DNA of 64,000 nt from positions 2,666,001 through 2,730,000 of the forward strand of contig JAWWNJ010000007.1 of NCBI GenBank assembly GCA_037176885.1, given 5' to 3'. Source of the stretch: Favolaschia claudopus. Lineage: Eukaryota > Basidiomycota > Agaricomycetes > Agaricales > Mycenaceae. Shown here piece after piece: positions 35,820 through 47,127 of the stretch. Each line of letters opens with the position of its first letter. Position 1 is the stretch's first letter. The notes beneath the pieces were generated by a model, which worked only from the letters and a program-made list of their open reading frames with translations, had not been told where the DNA came from and searched no databases. A program made the translations under genes and the position numbers.

Positions 35820-38307
35820 ATGTGCGGTCTGACATCTGCATTCTATCCAGACGGTGTTGAGCCTCCGTCCACCGACGCGCTATTTCAAGCTCTCGGCGCG
35901 TCGCTCGAACTCATCAAGCACCGTGGCCCGGATTCGCGGGGTGTCTATGTGTCCCCAGATCGCCGTGTGGGTACGTTGGGCCAAGCGATTTCGATTTTAT
36001 ACCCAATTGCAAATGTTCACGATCTCATTTCAAGGCCTTGGCCATGCGAGACTTTCTATCATCGACCTTTCAACTGGCCAGCAACCCCTCTCTGACGAAA
36101 ATGATCTCATCCATGCCGTCGTGACGGGGGAGATTTACGACCACGATCGTATTCGGGACGAAATGCAACAACAGGGATATTCGTTCAAAACTAAATCCGA
36201 CTCTGAGCTGGTGGTTCAATTGTACGTTCTTGTTGCTTGCTTTCTTACTATGCGTTTGTCGACAATATTGACGTTCTGGATAGATACAAACGCTACGGCA
36301 CCAACATGTTATCTCACCTTCGTGGAGAGTTTGCTTTCGTACTATACGACGTTGAAAGGCGCATGCTCTTTGCCGCTCGAGACAGGTTCGGAATCAAGCC
36401 GCTTTATTACACCACCTACAAAGGCTGCATCTTGTTCGCGAGCGAAATGAAGGCCTTCCTCGGAATGGGCTGGAAAGCCGAGTGGGACATGGAGAGTATT
36501 CTCAACAACGCTGATTTTTGTGATGAGCGTACGGTGTTTCGGGGCGCGAAGAAGGTATGCGACTCAAAATTGGATATATTAAGCTTAACCTTCTTACCTC
36601 AGCTTGCCGCCGGCACCTACGCCCTTTGCCGTGCCTCAGGAGACGTGGAAATCGCACCTTACTGGGACGTCTCATACCCAGCCGCCACCTCCATCCCTCC
36701 GCCCACGTCTGTTGAGGAGGTAGCTTTGAAGGTCCGGGAACTCCTCGTCGAGTCCGTACGTCTCCGATTACGCTCGGACGTTCCGTGGGCAGTCTATTTG
36801 AGCGGAGGAATCGACAGCTCCGCCGTAGCTGGGATTGCCGTTTCCTTGTTGCGTGAGAAGGATCCTAATGCGACGTTGACGACCTTTACTCTGTCGTATG
36901 TTGGTGGGTTATATTTGTTTTTCATCAGGGTTGTTTCATTCGCTAAATATTTTCTTCCTTTTTGCGTGCTTGAATTTGTTTTCCGATGAAAACAGAGGAT
37001 GAAGCCACGGATGAGACGCCGCTCGCAATTCGTTCAGCCGCCCATCTTGGTGTCGAACTCGTCAAGGTCGCAGCAACAGAAGCAAGGCTTGTCGGTGCAC
37101 TGGAAGAATCCGTCTACCACTCGGAGTGCCCCGTTAACAGCTTCCACGCGCCGGGGAAAATCTTACTCTCCAAAGCCGTTCGTGAGGCTGGCTTCAAGGT
37201 GAATCATTACCTGAACAACTCGCGATCTTGAAAACTCACTATTTGTGTAATCAAGGTCGCTCTATCCGGCGAAGGCTCAGACGAAATATTCGGCGGCTAC
37301 CCATGGCTCCCTCTCGACTACCTCCGAGACCCCGATCCAGCCGGGGCATCCCTCGGCCTTGCCCTCCCCACCGACGACGAACGCCAGGCCCTCACAGAAC
37401 AATACCGTAACAACGTGCGCCGCATGTGGAACGTTCTTTCTCTGAACCCAACCTCCGCTCCGCGACTGTTGAATCTCAGCACGCCGCTGACGCTCGCAGG
37501 GATGTGGCTTGGGGATCCCGCGGTGTATGAGCCGCGCGTGATTGAGAAGAACGGACGCCCGAATGTGTTGCGGACGCTGGAAGAAGGGGTTGGCGCGCGG
37601 GTCAGCAATTATGATGCGTTGGGGACTTGGCATGGGTTGCATGTCGCTCACGTACGTTTCACTGAATTTTCCTCCGTCCCAAGCTTGCTGAGCCGAAAAA
37701 TTAGTACGTGACGGTTAAAACTTTACTCGGTAGAGCGATCTTGAACTGCGTCGGGGATCGCAGCGATATGGCCAACGCCGTTGAAAGTCGAGTATCGTTC
37801 CTTGACCATCATCTCGTGGACTACGTCAACAGCCTCCCACCGTGAGCATCCATCCATATTTTCCCCTCCGCTGATTTTACTTTGCTGATACGCGCACAAA
37901 ACAGCTCCCTCAAACTCCGCCCCATGCCCAACCCCGACCCCACCAAAAAATGGATTTTAGTCGAAAAATGGATCCTCCGCGAAGCAGTCAAACCCTTCGT
38001 CACCCCCGAAATCTACACGCGCCGGAAGATCCCCTTCAACCCGGCGCCCGCCAACGGACCGCCTGCGGGCTCCACCGACAAGCTCGTCCCGCTGCAGAGG
38101 CACTTGAAGGCGCGCATCACGCAGGAGGCTGTGGAGAAGTTGGGGTTCGTTAGTTGGCCTTTTGTTAGTGAGGCGTTGAAGGGGTATTTGGAGAACCCGA
38201 ATTTCGTGGGGCAGGGTGGGATCGATCCGAGAGCGAGGATTTTGATGACGGTGTTGAGTTTCATTGTGCTGCAGGAGAAGTTTGCGGTGGAGACGTACAA
38301 GGCGTGA
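35820..38307 (+). CDS. Asparagine synthetase (glutamine-hydrolysing)-like amidotransferase
   Basis: Converts aspartate, glutamine and ATP to asparagine, or amidates a related acid. The initiator Met is followed by the nucleophile cysteine: MCGLTSAFYPDG. The N-terminal glutaminase domain shows KHRGPDSRGVYV and LGHARLSIIDLSTGQQPLSD. LRGEFAFVLYD and ARDRFGIKPLYY complete it. The synthetase domain has the PP-loop YLSGGIDSSAVAG and the second signature VALSGEGSDEIFGGYPW. About eight introns, all GT-AG, join in frame, giving roughly 670 residues, longer than the housekeeping enzyme (about 570). Residues such as ESRVSFLDHHLVDYVNSLP are kept, so it should be active. The sequence looks like a divergent AsnB-type paralog rather than the canonical ASN1; no biosynthetic cluster is evident next to it. 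Confidence 0.92.
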
Positions 38308-39163
38308 AAGAAATTGCGGGTGAATCCAAAGGCATAGCTAAAATTTTCACACATGGTCGTTGAATAGATATCTAGTTTCAGCTTTTGAGCGGAATAGCTA
38401 TTCCTCTCGCAGTAAACGCATCTAAGAGATAAGGATTACAGTTCTCTATCCTCAGACTGCGAGCCGTGGCTCGATTCCCCAAATCGAACACAATCTCAAT
38501 TCCTTACGGGAACCGGCGCAGTGACTGGACTGAAAACAAAAAGAGTAATTCAAGAAAGCCATGGGCCATGGCCCCATTCCGGATCCCAGAATCGAACACA
38601 CTATCTCGATGGACGTTCCTCCGGTCGAGCAAGGATTATTCGAATTTATTCAACTGGACATGGGACCTCGATTGGTCTTCGGCAGGTTGCAAATCAACTT
38701 ATAACAATACCGAATTCGCATACGCAGAGTCTCTAGCGAAAAAGAGTCCACACGCACGCACGCACGCATTGAAGTTCGATTCGTCTCTTCGGCGGGCGAT
38801 GGCGTAGATCAGACAGAGTTTTACTTTTTTTGTTTACTTCTTCAGTTTTCAATTTTCATTTCTTATACACAAGCACGATGAGCTCACGAATATAGGTAAA
38901 CCTAGAATAGTGCCCCAAGGACAGGAGCGTCGAATAGCTAGTATAGTAACTCGTTACAGCACCTAGTGATGAGGGTGTATCCTCTATGTACATAAGTAAG
39001 TAATCTTAGATCTATTCCCTCCACGCATCTCACCCATGGCAAACCTCAGATCAGCATTGACAATTATATCATAGCATAGTAGCATCCCGCCTCCCAAATC
39101 CCTTGACTCCCACTCAACGGCAATCATCCCTCGACCAACAACCAACTCTCAACTCTCAATCAA
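38308..39163. other. Intergenic region with tRNA-derived-looking fragments
   Basis: B-box-like sequences occur near 38470 (GGCTCGATTCCCC, plus) and near 38590 (GTTCGATTCTGGG, minus), without a complete tRNA fold. They may be decayed SINE copies. No gene. Confidence 0.35.
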
Positions 39164-40552
39164 TCAACACCCAAAATGCACCACCCTCACCTCCACCCTT
39201 GCACCCACGACCCCCGCATACGCCGCCCCGGCCTTTGTGCGCGGGAGCAGCTGCACCGCGAGGGTGAGGGTGTGTTCGCAGCGGCGGCAGGGGTTCGCTA
39301 TTATCGTCGCGGGTGGTTCTCCCCGTCCACCTCCTCCTCCTCCTGCGATTGGGACATCGGCGCCCCCTCCTCCCCCGTTAGCATCCGCATCAACATCAAC
39401 CTCGCCGTCTTCGGAGTCGTCGTCGAACGTCGCGGTGAATGGCGAGTCAATGACTTCGGCTTTGGCGGCTGCCTTGGCTTTGATGGATTTCACGCGTTTC
39501 GGAGGTAAAGGCTCGGTCGTGTTGGTGGTGCTATTAGCTTTGTCTTTGTTTCTGTCCCGTTTCTTCCGAAGTGCTTCCTTGCCCCCGCCCATCCAGATGG
39601 CGGCGCTTCGAGTTTCGGCAGAGGCTACCGCCCCCTCACGACATTCACATGCACCTCCACCCACCCCATCCTTCTCTCCATCCTTCAACAAAACCGACCC
39701 CGACCCCGCCCCCGCCGCGACACGCACCGCAAGATTACGCACATCAAACGCCAACACCGTCCGATCCAGAACCTGCCACGCAACAGCCTCCAATAACGGT
39801 TTCAAGAACTTCTCGTCGTAGCTCGTCACTTCCCCTTTCACACTACTCGAATTTTGGCTTCCCGGCGGGACGACCCCGACGATCTGCGTGTACGTCCCGC
39901 GGAAGTCGAACGCGCGGCCGACGTGCGGCGTGCAGAGGAGGCGGTTGAGGTCGGTGAGGAGGAGGGTGAGGGTTTGGTAGGGGATTGGGGTGGGTGGGGA
40001 GGCGGGGGAGGAGAGGGCGGAGTGGGGGAGGCGGATGCGGCGGGGCGTGGGGTGTGGGTCGGCTGTTGGTGTTGAGGGGGGTGGTTTTTGGGGGGCTGGT
40101 TTTGGTTTGCCGGTGGGTGGAGGGGCGGGGGCTGTTGGGGGGATGGGGACGGAGACGGAGACGGGATGGGATTGGGATGGGGCGGAACCGATGGAGGGTG
40201 CGGGGAGGTAGGGGGAGCGCCACGCGCCGACTGCAGCTGCGGTTGGCGTCGGCTGATAGCTCGCACTTCAATCACGAAAGTCAAAAAGAAAAGACGGCCG
40301 ACGCACCGTATCAGCAGGAACAGCATGCCCATCCGGACCAAACTTCAACTTCTTGAAAGGGGGTGGGCGCGACTGCCACGGCACATTCTGATTCGTCGTT
40401 ACTGGGACGGTGTAGGTTTGATAGTAGTCCCATTGCGCTTTGCAGCTATAGCGGCACTGGTCGCACGTGGCGTCGCCGATGTAGGGCGCTGTGTGGAGCA
40501 GGGGCGCACATCGCGCGCAGAGATGCGTCATTTGATTTTGTGGCAAGGGCAT
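39164..40552 (-). CDS. Proline-rich protein with N-terminal CxxC pair, unknown function
   Basis: The first exon from MPLPQNQMTHLCARCAPLLH contains two CxxC pairs (CARC and, 16 residues later, CDQC) that could bind zinc, followed by WDYYQTYTVPV. An intron (about 40309-40252) joins GHAVPADT to PTPTAAAVGAWRSPYLPAPS. Then come about 80 proline-rich residues, a globular part (LTLLLTDLNRLLCTPHVGRA, then FDFRGTYTQIVGVVPPG and SYDEKFLKPLLEAVAWQVLD), a basic/acidic linker (PLPPKRVKSIKAK) and a C-terminal strand region RRCEHTLTLAVQLLP ending VRVVHFGC. The frame extends upstream of this ATG, so the start is provisional. The segment looks like a real nuclear protein, but I could not name it. Confidence 0.6.
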
Positions 40553-40879
40553 TTGGACGCGGAAAGTGGAGGTCTGGATACTTGTGGGCGGGTAGTTCGC
40601 GCTCGGATGAGATACGGAGGCGCACCTGAGAAGTCGAAGCCATGAGTTGAGGTCTTCGGCGTCGTGAGCATTGACCTCCGGGTAACCGTCGTCGTCGAGA
40701 CAGAGAGCAGGAATTGCCTGATTTGGTCGGGTACACGTGAGGTTCGTTACAAATAGCAGTACAGATGTACAAGCAACGACAAAGTTCAATGTTGAAAATT
40801 TATTTTCCGTCTCTTCAAGCCGATTTGCGATGAATTGGATCTGAGAGCAGCTAAACATTCAAATAATTCGTGCAAAAGT

Positions 40880-41615
40880 TTATCTGCCGCATATCTCTGA
40901 ATCTTGAGCTATGCATGTGTTGAATTTAGAATTCATCCCTGCGTCATGATAGCTCTGGATGGAGGTATTATTATATTCGCTGCCGCACACTGGCATTGAA
41001 ACTACTACTACGTGATTCCCTACTTCAACTTCATCCCTCCTACCAATCACCAACAGGCTCGAACACAACCAACCGCGCGCAGATCTCAAAGAGTGATGGG
41101 GGAGGCAGTTAATGGCGATCAGGGAGCCTAAAGAAACGCGCCGCAGTTTAAGACGCAAAGTAGGAGAGGAAAGGAAAAGGAAGACATACCATACTGCTCC
41201 TTGGGCGCCTCGCAAACGACGGTGGTGCCCCCCGCTACAAATAAAATCAATTCCTGCACGCAAACGACGACGAAAAGAATATATGTAAGTTAAAACGTAC
41301 CAGTTGTTCCCGAGCACAGTAATCGGCGAGCATCCCAAACCAACCGGGACGTTCAGCCCGTTAAGGTCGAGCCCAAGTAGGGCAGAGACCGCGGAGACGG
41401 CGGCGTCGGTGGAGGAGAGGACGCTGTGGCAGCATTGGTTGGAGTCGGGGACGGTGACCGGGGCGGAGGGTGGGGTGGAGGGCGGGTAGTAGCCGTTGGG
41501 GAGGGCGGCGGCGAGGGTCTAAAGGGCGACGAGTTAGTGGATAATTACGCGGCCAGGGTCGAGGGAGGAAGTAGCGCACGATGAAGGCGGTAATGATAGT
41601 GAGCTTGGAGAACAT
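40880..41615 (-). CDS. Aberrant class I hydrophobin
   Basis: Hydrophobins are small secreted proteins that coat hyphae and fruit bodies. Signal peptide MFSKLTIITAFITLAAALPN is split by an intron after residue 12. The core reads DSNQCCHSVLSS, GLDLNGLNVPVGLGCSPITV, GNNCGGTTVVCEAPKEQYGS and LIAINCLPHHSL. Only six of the eight canonical cysteines are present: the first one before the CC pair is absent, and the second pair is VCE instead of VCC. After the usual end point the frame does not stop but continues about 60 residues to 40880, adding further cysteines. Three introns are GT-AG. A TATA box lies 120 bp upstream. It may still be expressed but could be on its way to a pseudogene. Confidence 0.8.
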
Positions 41616-41735
41616 TATGAGGATTACGAGGATTGGGATTGGGGGGTTGAGTGGTAGATTGAGATTGAGTTGGGTTAAGAGAGTGTGGTATCGAACGAGG
41701 GATTCGAATGAGGGATTGAAGTAAATGCAGCGCGG

Positions 41736-41743
41736 TTTTTATA
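41736..41743 (-). promoter_or_regulatory. TATA box of the hydrophobin gene
   Basis: TATAAAAA on the minus strand, 121 bp upstream of the start, followed by a C/T-rich leader as often seen before highly expressed fungal genes. Confidence 0.5.
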
Positions 41744-42486
41744 TGTTTTCGGGGTTGCGTAATGCCAGCAGCGTGGTTGCGGCGAACTTCGAAGCGGGTT
41801 TGTCATTCAGAGACCAGCCCGTTGATGGAAAATGGGCGAGGCGGCGAAGGGGAAGCACGGCGGAAATTAAATTCATTGTGTCTGTCAGAGGAGAAGCGGC
41901 AGGGTTGTTGTGTGAATATCATTCGGTTATGGACACGGAGATGTCAGTGAATAGCTGGGCATACGAATGACGCAGGCTAATGTGGTGCTGAGCTGAGCGG
42001 AGCAACACTACTTCACTACTTGAGCTCAAGACGAGATTCGCTCCTTGCAGCGTCACGGTTGGCTAGAGTGGCACAGTATGTTTTTGCAGCATACCAGGAT
42101 CCACTGGCAGCGGAGACTCGGCGAATGTTCAAGCAAGCGACGCCCATCAAACCCTGCGAGACGGGAAGAATGCAATATCAATGAGTCAGTCAATGACAGA
42201 GGAAGTTCTATATTGCATGCCGAAACACTGGCAGGGTTCAAGCTCGCCCTGATTGACATGATTTACCTCGCCGAAACCCGCATAGTAACTAGAGTTCACT
42301 TTCCAAGTTCCGACGGTTTGTTACAGTATCGCAGATTGGGAGGCGCCTGAGCTTCGAAGGCTTGAAGGCTTGAAGATTCAGTCAATCATAAGTACAGGTT
42401 TCTTGCATTTTGAGCGGTATGACGATTATACACACTACATGGGATCATAATGGATGAGCAATGCTAAACTGTATGTATCAACGCAG
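41744..42486. other. Intergenic region between hydrophobin promoter and the inverted paralog
   Basis: No gene. A CTTCGAAGGCTTGAAGGCTTGAAG run lies at about 42353-42377. The right edge (about 42465-42486) reads as the end of an intron belonging to the broken paralog. Confidence 0.45.
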
Positions 42487-42979
42487 CGATAATGCAATTC
42501 TCCGACCTCGGGTTCGATAACCAGCCGGATGAGGTCTCGAGCGCGATGCTTCGTGTGTTGGAACGCGACGGCATGGACGGGACGCCCAAGAAGAAACTTT
42601 TCCTCGGGGAATCGGCCGATTTGGATGACGAAGACGACGGCGACGACGAGGATTCAACTGAAGATTCAGACAACGATGAGGAGGGGGAAGAAGAAAAAGA
42701 AAGATCGAAATCCCACCGCCCAAAGAAGAAACCACGACCATCCGGAGCCGACGACGCGAACGCATGCGCCGCGGCGAAGACATGAAAATGGAATACTTGA
42801 GGCGATGAAGGCGTTTAATGAAGAGTGCTGGTCGCGCTGAGTCCCGCAGTCGTCCGTAGGATATCACGAGGTGGCCGAAGGAGACTCGGACGTTGGCGAT
42901 GGATCGGGCGCTGGGTGGAGGGGGCTTTTTCGACGAACTTGAAGACAATGACGACGATATGGGTTTCGATTTCTTCTGA
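42487..42979 (+). pseudogene. 3' half of the broken paralog of the 33.5-kb gene (plus strand)
   Basis: Right after a CGCAG acceptor the exon reads AIMQFSDLGFDNQPDEVSSA, matching AIMQFADMGFENEPNEVSDA of the intact gene, then KSHRPKKKPRPSGADDA. The frame is cut by TGA at 42783 where the intact gene has TGG, and further frame drift follows; the ancestral stop is probably at 42977, followed by a 3' UTR-like sequence resembling that of the intact gene. Its 5' half lies next to it on the opposite strand. Confidence 0.85.
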
Positions 42980-43037
42980 GTCGCCGTGACCTTTCTTGAT
43001 CCTGCTGCTTCTTGATATGATACTTGATGCTAATGAA

Positions 43038-43758
43038 CATCCAAAAAACAGAAAATCGAAGAGGAAGGAGAAGAGAACCGCACCTTTAGCGGCCGTACGA
43101 ACCACGTTCTCGAGGTGTAGAATTTTCATGGGGTTAGTTAGTTGGCTCGAGTTTTTGCGGATTCGAGGTCGAGGAGGTAAGTCATCCAGAGCGAGCCGTA
43201 GGCGGTGTACTTAGATCGTGTCTGCAAGGTCGCCATCGTCGACAGCTTGTCCAATATCACGTTAGCTATGATGATTCTGGATAGAGACGAAACAGTAGAC
43301 GCACTATGAAATGAATCAGCGGCACCATTGTTAGACATGTAGACCGTCAGGGCTTCGAGACGCTGAAAGGTATTAGCGAGGGAGAGGGTTTTCGGTTTTG
43401 CTGAAGTCAATTTGCCGATTGTGAGCACTGGCATTTCTTGTTTGAGCTGAAGGTGCGACGCGGCGCAGACACTCAAATAAAATTCGAAGGTGGACCTTGG
43501 AATCGCTAACCAAATCACAGCACGCGTAGCCAAAGTACGTAGTCGTTGTAGACGTCAACACTGTAGTTTTATTTCATTGAATGGACGCGTTCGACGCGTT
43601 GCCACTCACTCATGCGCGTCAGGATCGCGATTCTCTTCGTCTTTTTGGAAGCGGTCGACGTGGTCGAAGGCCACTTTGGACCGGAGTTCAGTCGGGTGGT
43701 CGTTGACTTGGATGAATCCTTTGGGGATGGTGGCTTTGGATTTTTTGGCTGTAGGCAT
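43038..43758 (-). pseudogene. 5' half of the broken paralog of the 33.5-kb gene (minus strand)
   Basis: Minus-strand exons give MPTAKKSKATIPKGFIQVND, YFGYACCDL, LKQEMPVLTIGKLTSAK and YTAYGSLWMTYLLDLESAK, then ILHLENVVRTAAKG. All align with the intact gene and share its exon borders. The last exon ends in a GT donor and about 40 nt of intron-like sequence, then the sequence changes abruptly to the inverted 3' UTR of the other half. The promoter and start are present, so a truncated transcript could still be made. Confidence 0.85.
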
Positions 43759-45229
43759 GATGGGGTCAAGGAGCAAGAGCGGAAGAAGGCATCGTGTATC
43801 ACAGGTGATGGTTCCCACGATTTTCGATATTGATGATGCCGGAACTTGCCGTACGGACAACACAAAGAGCGAAATCGAATGAACGTTCACTGCGAGCTCG
43901 AGCCAGATCCAGGGGGAAAAGGCCGTGGGTGACAATTTCCTATTTCTCATAACTCGAGAGAAAAACATAATATCGGAGAACAGACCAGGGTAGACCACTC
44001 CTGAAATTTCATATATCAGTGTTCCGTTGAACCTCATGAAATTTATTATTTACAACGAAGAGGTTCGGTTTGCTACAGGAAGACCCGAAGTCAAAAGTCT
44101 CGCTTTTTTCCTGAGATTTCTGGCTGAACTACACCGTTCATTAATTATAACGCGCTCGACATCACAGTCAAATCACTTCATTTGGGGATCTGTGCATGAC
44201 CGACGAAAGAAATTCGTGGCGGTATACTGTACAGCTCAAACGAAGCTAAGCAGTTTAAAGCACTTGGACTTCCCTCGGGCCTCTTGTGAGCGCGACTGGT
44301 GAGCGTGATCATGCAACGACTTTTGAGGAATTATAATCATCTTAAATTGCAGTATTTACCCTCCCGATCGATAGAGTGGTAGGGTGAATTGAGCAGAGAG
44401 CACACTGTCCCAGAGGATTCTAGAATCCACCGCATCGCCGTCCGTCTTCTGGGCGAAAGACCGATCAGATGGATTTACTTACAAGCATGGAAAGGCAGGG
44501 GGTAAGCCAGAGATAGTTCGACAGTTGAAGGATGAGTATCAAGCCTCGCGGCGAGATAAACCGAGTGGCCGACTCATGACAATGACAATGAGCACACAGT
44601 CGGCGTCCTCGGTTTGCATATACGGGCTGCACAGAGGGTCCCAGAAGAACAGGTTGCAGTACATGCCAAGGTCAGGGACGAAAGAAAAAGTTTCTCCGAA
44701 AGCCGTCCCCGCCGAGCCCAAGCTTGAAGCTACTCTAGCGCTGTTATCACCATATCCGGAGCATGATTGAGACGATTGCGGCGGCGATTGACGGTAGCCA
44801 TCGACACGCAGGATGGAGTGCGCGATCGGAGTTTTGAATTGCAATTCTCAACATGCGTTATTTGATTCTCGAGACGCCTTTGGGTTGTTTTTTTCACTTG
44901 TGGTGCCACGAAGGCTCAGGAGACCCGGAGCGAGCGCCGGGGAGGAGAGATTCTTTGTCGATACGAAGGCAGGTAACATATCTGAGAAGACCAGCAATTT
45001 TGAGACCAGCTGAACGAAAATTCGAGAAGAGCTAAGAGTGAGAAGAAGAAGCGAAGGAAAAGAGAGTTTGGCATCACGTGCGATGATTTCAACTGCCTGT
45101 CCGATTTGGCATCTGCTTCTCATCTGTTCCCACTCCGGGGGGTACTTAAGCCTAGCGTTCTATCCTCCTGTCAACCTCCGCTCTTCGTCTCCTACCACCA
45201 TCGCATCGATAACCAAACCATCCTCCACA
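43759..45229. other. Intergenic region
   Basis: A minus-strand frame at 44539-44844 (FGETFSFVPDLGMYCNLFFW) has no recognisable motif or neighbouring exons. Otherwise nothing supported. The last 100 bp form the C/T-rich leader of the quinone reductase gene. Confidence 0.4.
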
Positions 45230-46529
45230 ATGTCTGGCCCCAAAATCGCCATCGTAATCTACAGCATGTACGGCCACATCGTAAAGAGTTTGTGGTCCTT
45301 CTCCTCGCTTGCTGCTTCAACGTTAACCATCAACGATTTTCTCAGTGGCAGAGGCCGTTAAGGGAGGTATTGAGGGTGCCGGCGGAAGCGCGACTATCTA
45401 CCAGTACGCATCTAGGTACTTCATTTGACCTGACTTGACTGACTGACTGATTGTACCTCAAAGGATCCCCGAAACCTTACCCCAGGAAGTCCTCACCAAG
45501 ATGCACGCGCCCGCAAAGCCGGATTACCCACTCATGGACGCCGCAACCCTCGCCACCTTCGACGCCTTCATCATGGGCATCCCGACGCGTTATGGTAACT
45601 TCCCCGGCCAGTGGAAGGTACGCATTCGCTCTCTCTTGTCCTCGATTGCTAGATTCATGACGCTCCTCACAGGCCTTCTGGGATACTACCTCCTCGCTCT
45701 GGGCTACCGGTGCTCTCGCAGGAAAGTACGCTGGCGCCTTCGGCTCGACTGCTGGCCCCGGTGGAGGACAAGAAGTCACCATCCAGAACGCCATTTCCAC
45801 ACTCACCCACCACGGAGTTCTCTTTGTTCCCCTTGGATACGCCCCAGCCTTCGGCCAGTTGACGAATTTGAGCGAAGTTCACGGCGGTGAGTAGCTTTTG
45901 TCCTTGTTAATCCATATCGTCATTACCACCCCGATTGTCGCGATCTTCTCCCACCCTTTCGCGCTTTTTACCCGCACTTCAATCTTTCATCCGGTTGTCG
46001 CGCTCTTCTTAATCTTCCTTTCGCTTCTTTCTTCCTCAATACGACCCTTCATTCTTTCATTCCTCATCTTCCCACCATGATCTTCTTTCGTCGTAATCCG
46101 TCCCAATTTTACCACGCATATACACCTGGTCCGAGCGGACTTTCCGATTGGGGTACGTCGGACGCAGAGCTTCCCGCGCTCTTGTGGCTAAATGTGTATC
46201 CTGTTCGCACGGTTATACGGAAACGGCGCAATTATGGGTCTTGTAGCTGCACGGTGCGGCACGGATTTCCGCGCGTCCTTATTCAATATGGTGCTTCGAA
46301 GGCCATGCACCTTCACGCGTCTTCACGACTTGCGATACAGCATTGATATTTTCCTTCTTCCATGATAAAAACTACCATGGACTCACTTCTTCTGCTAGGA
46401 TCTCCCTGGGGCGCGGGCACCTACGCTGCCTCCGATGGCTCCCGCCAGCCCACTCCCCTCGAGATCGAGGTTGCGGGTATCCAGGGCAAGGCGTTCTACA
46501 ATATCGTTAGCAAAGTGAAGTTCAACTGA
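45230..46529 (+). CDS. WrbA-type NAD(P)H:quinone oxidoreductase (flavodoxin-like)
   Basis: FMN-dependent two-electron reduction of quinones; in wood and litter decayers such enzymes act with extracellular quinones and protect the cell. Five exons join in frame: [19 protein letters not shown] (FMN phosphate loop), [20 protein letters not shown], then [16 protein letters not shown] with [19 protein letters not shown], then [20 protein letters not shown] and the family stretch [20 protein letters not shown], and last [20 protein letters not shown] ending VSKVKFN. Length is about 205 residues, normal. The last intron (45887-46398) is 512 nt, about ten times longer than the others. Confidence 0.95.
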
Positions 46530-47127
46530 GTGTACGGATGGAAGTGGGAAGGTATACCAAGTGTAGATCGAGAAGTAGGCGCACTGGCATGAACTTTGTA
46601 TTTTTTTTCTTATTCGTTCGAAGTATCATTTTTTCGCTGTTTAACCAGCTTGTTTCGCATCTAGGGGAACAACGGCGATGACCTGAGCCTGGCTCATCTG
46701 ATCCATCTGATCTCCTCTGAATATGGCAGACTATGGATCACTCGGAAGGTGTCGCATCATCAACTTCAGTTCAAAATCTTGTCGGCAGCCGTCGGCAACT
46801 ATATTTCTCTGTCGTCGTTATTCTCCCGAATCCATTCAAATCGGCAAAATAGTTCCACGATTCCTGCCCAAATTCCGAGTGGAAGGCTTCGGAAGGAAGG
46901 AAGGTGAGATAGCTTTCCTTCAAGGGGCAATTTTGAAGTCCGCGGGTTGTTTAGGCTGTCATAATGTTCGGTTATAAACTCGTTTCTCTCCTTTTCTTTC
47001 AACTTTCAAGCGCGTCTCCAACGCACAACCCGAAGCATTCTCAGTCTCCCTCTCTTCCTCAACCGCCTCACCCTTGCTCGATTCTCGATGCCAGCAAGTC
47101 ATTCGTAAACACTACACGCAGCGCTGG
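46530..47127. other. Intergenic region
   Basis: No gene or repeat recognised; holds the 3' flank of the quinone reductase and the promoter of the next gene. Confidence 0.4.

Noticed and set aside
39237..40645. Open frames on the plus strand
   Set aside because: Mirror of the minus-strand proline-rich gene, whose single frame reads through with an intron and coding-like segments.
44539..44844. Minus-strand frame with FGETFSFVPDLGMYC
   Set aside because: No recognisable family, no neighbouring exons and no promoter signal; kept only as a remark.
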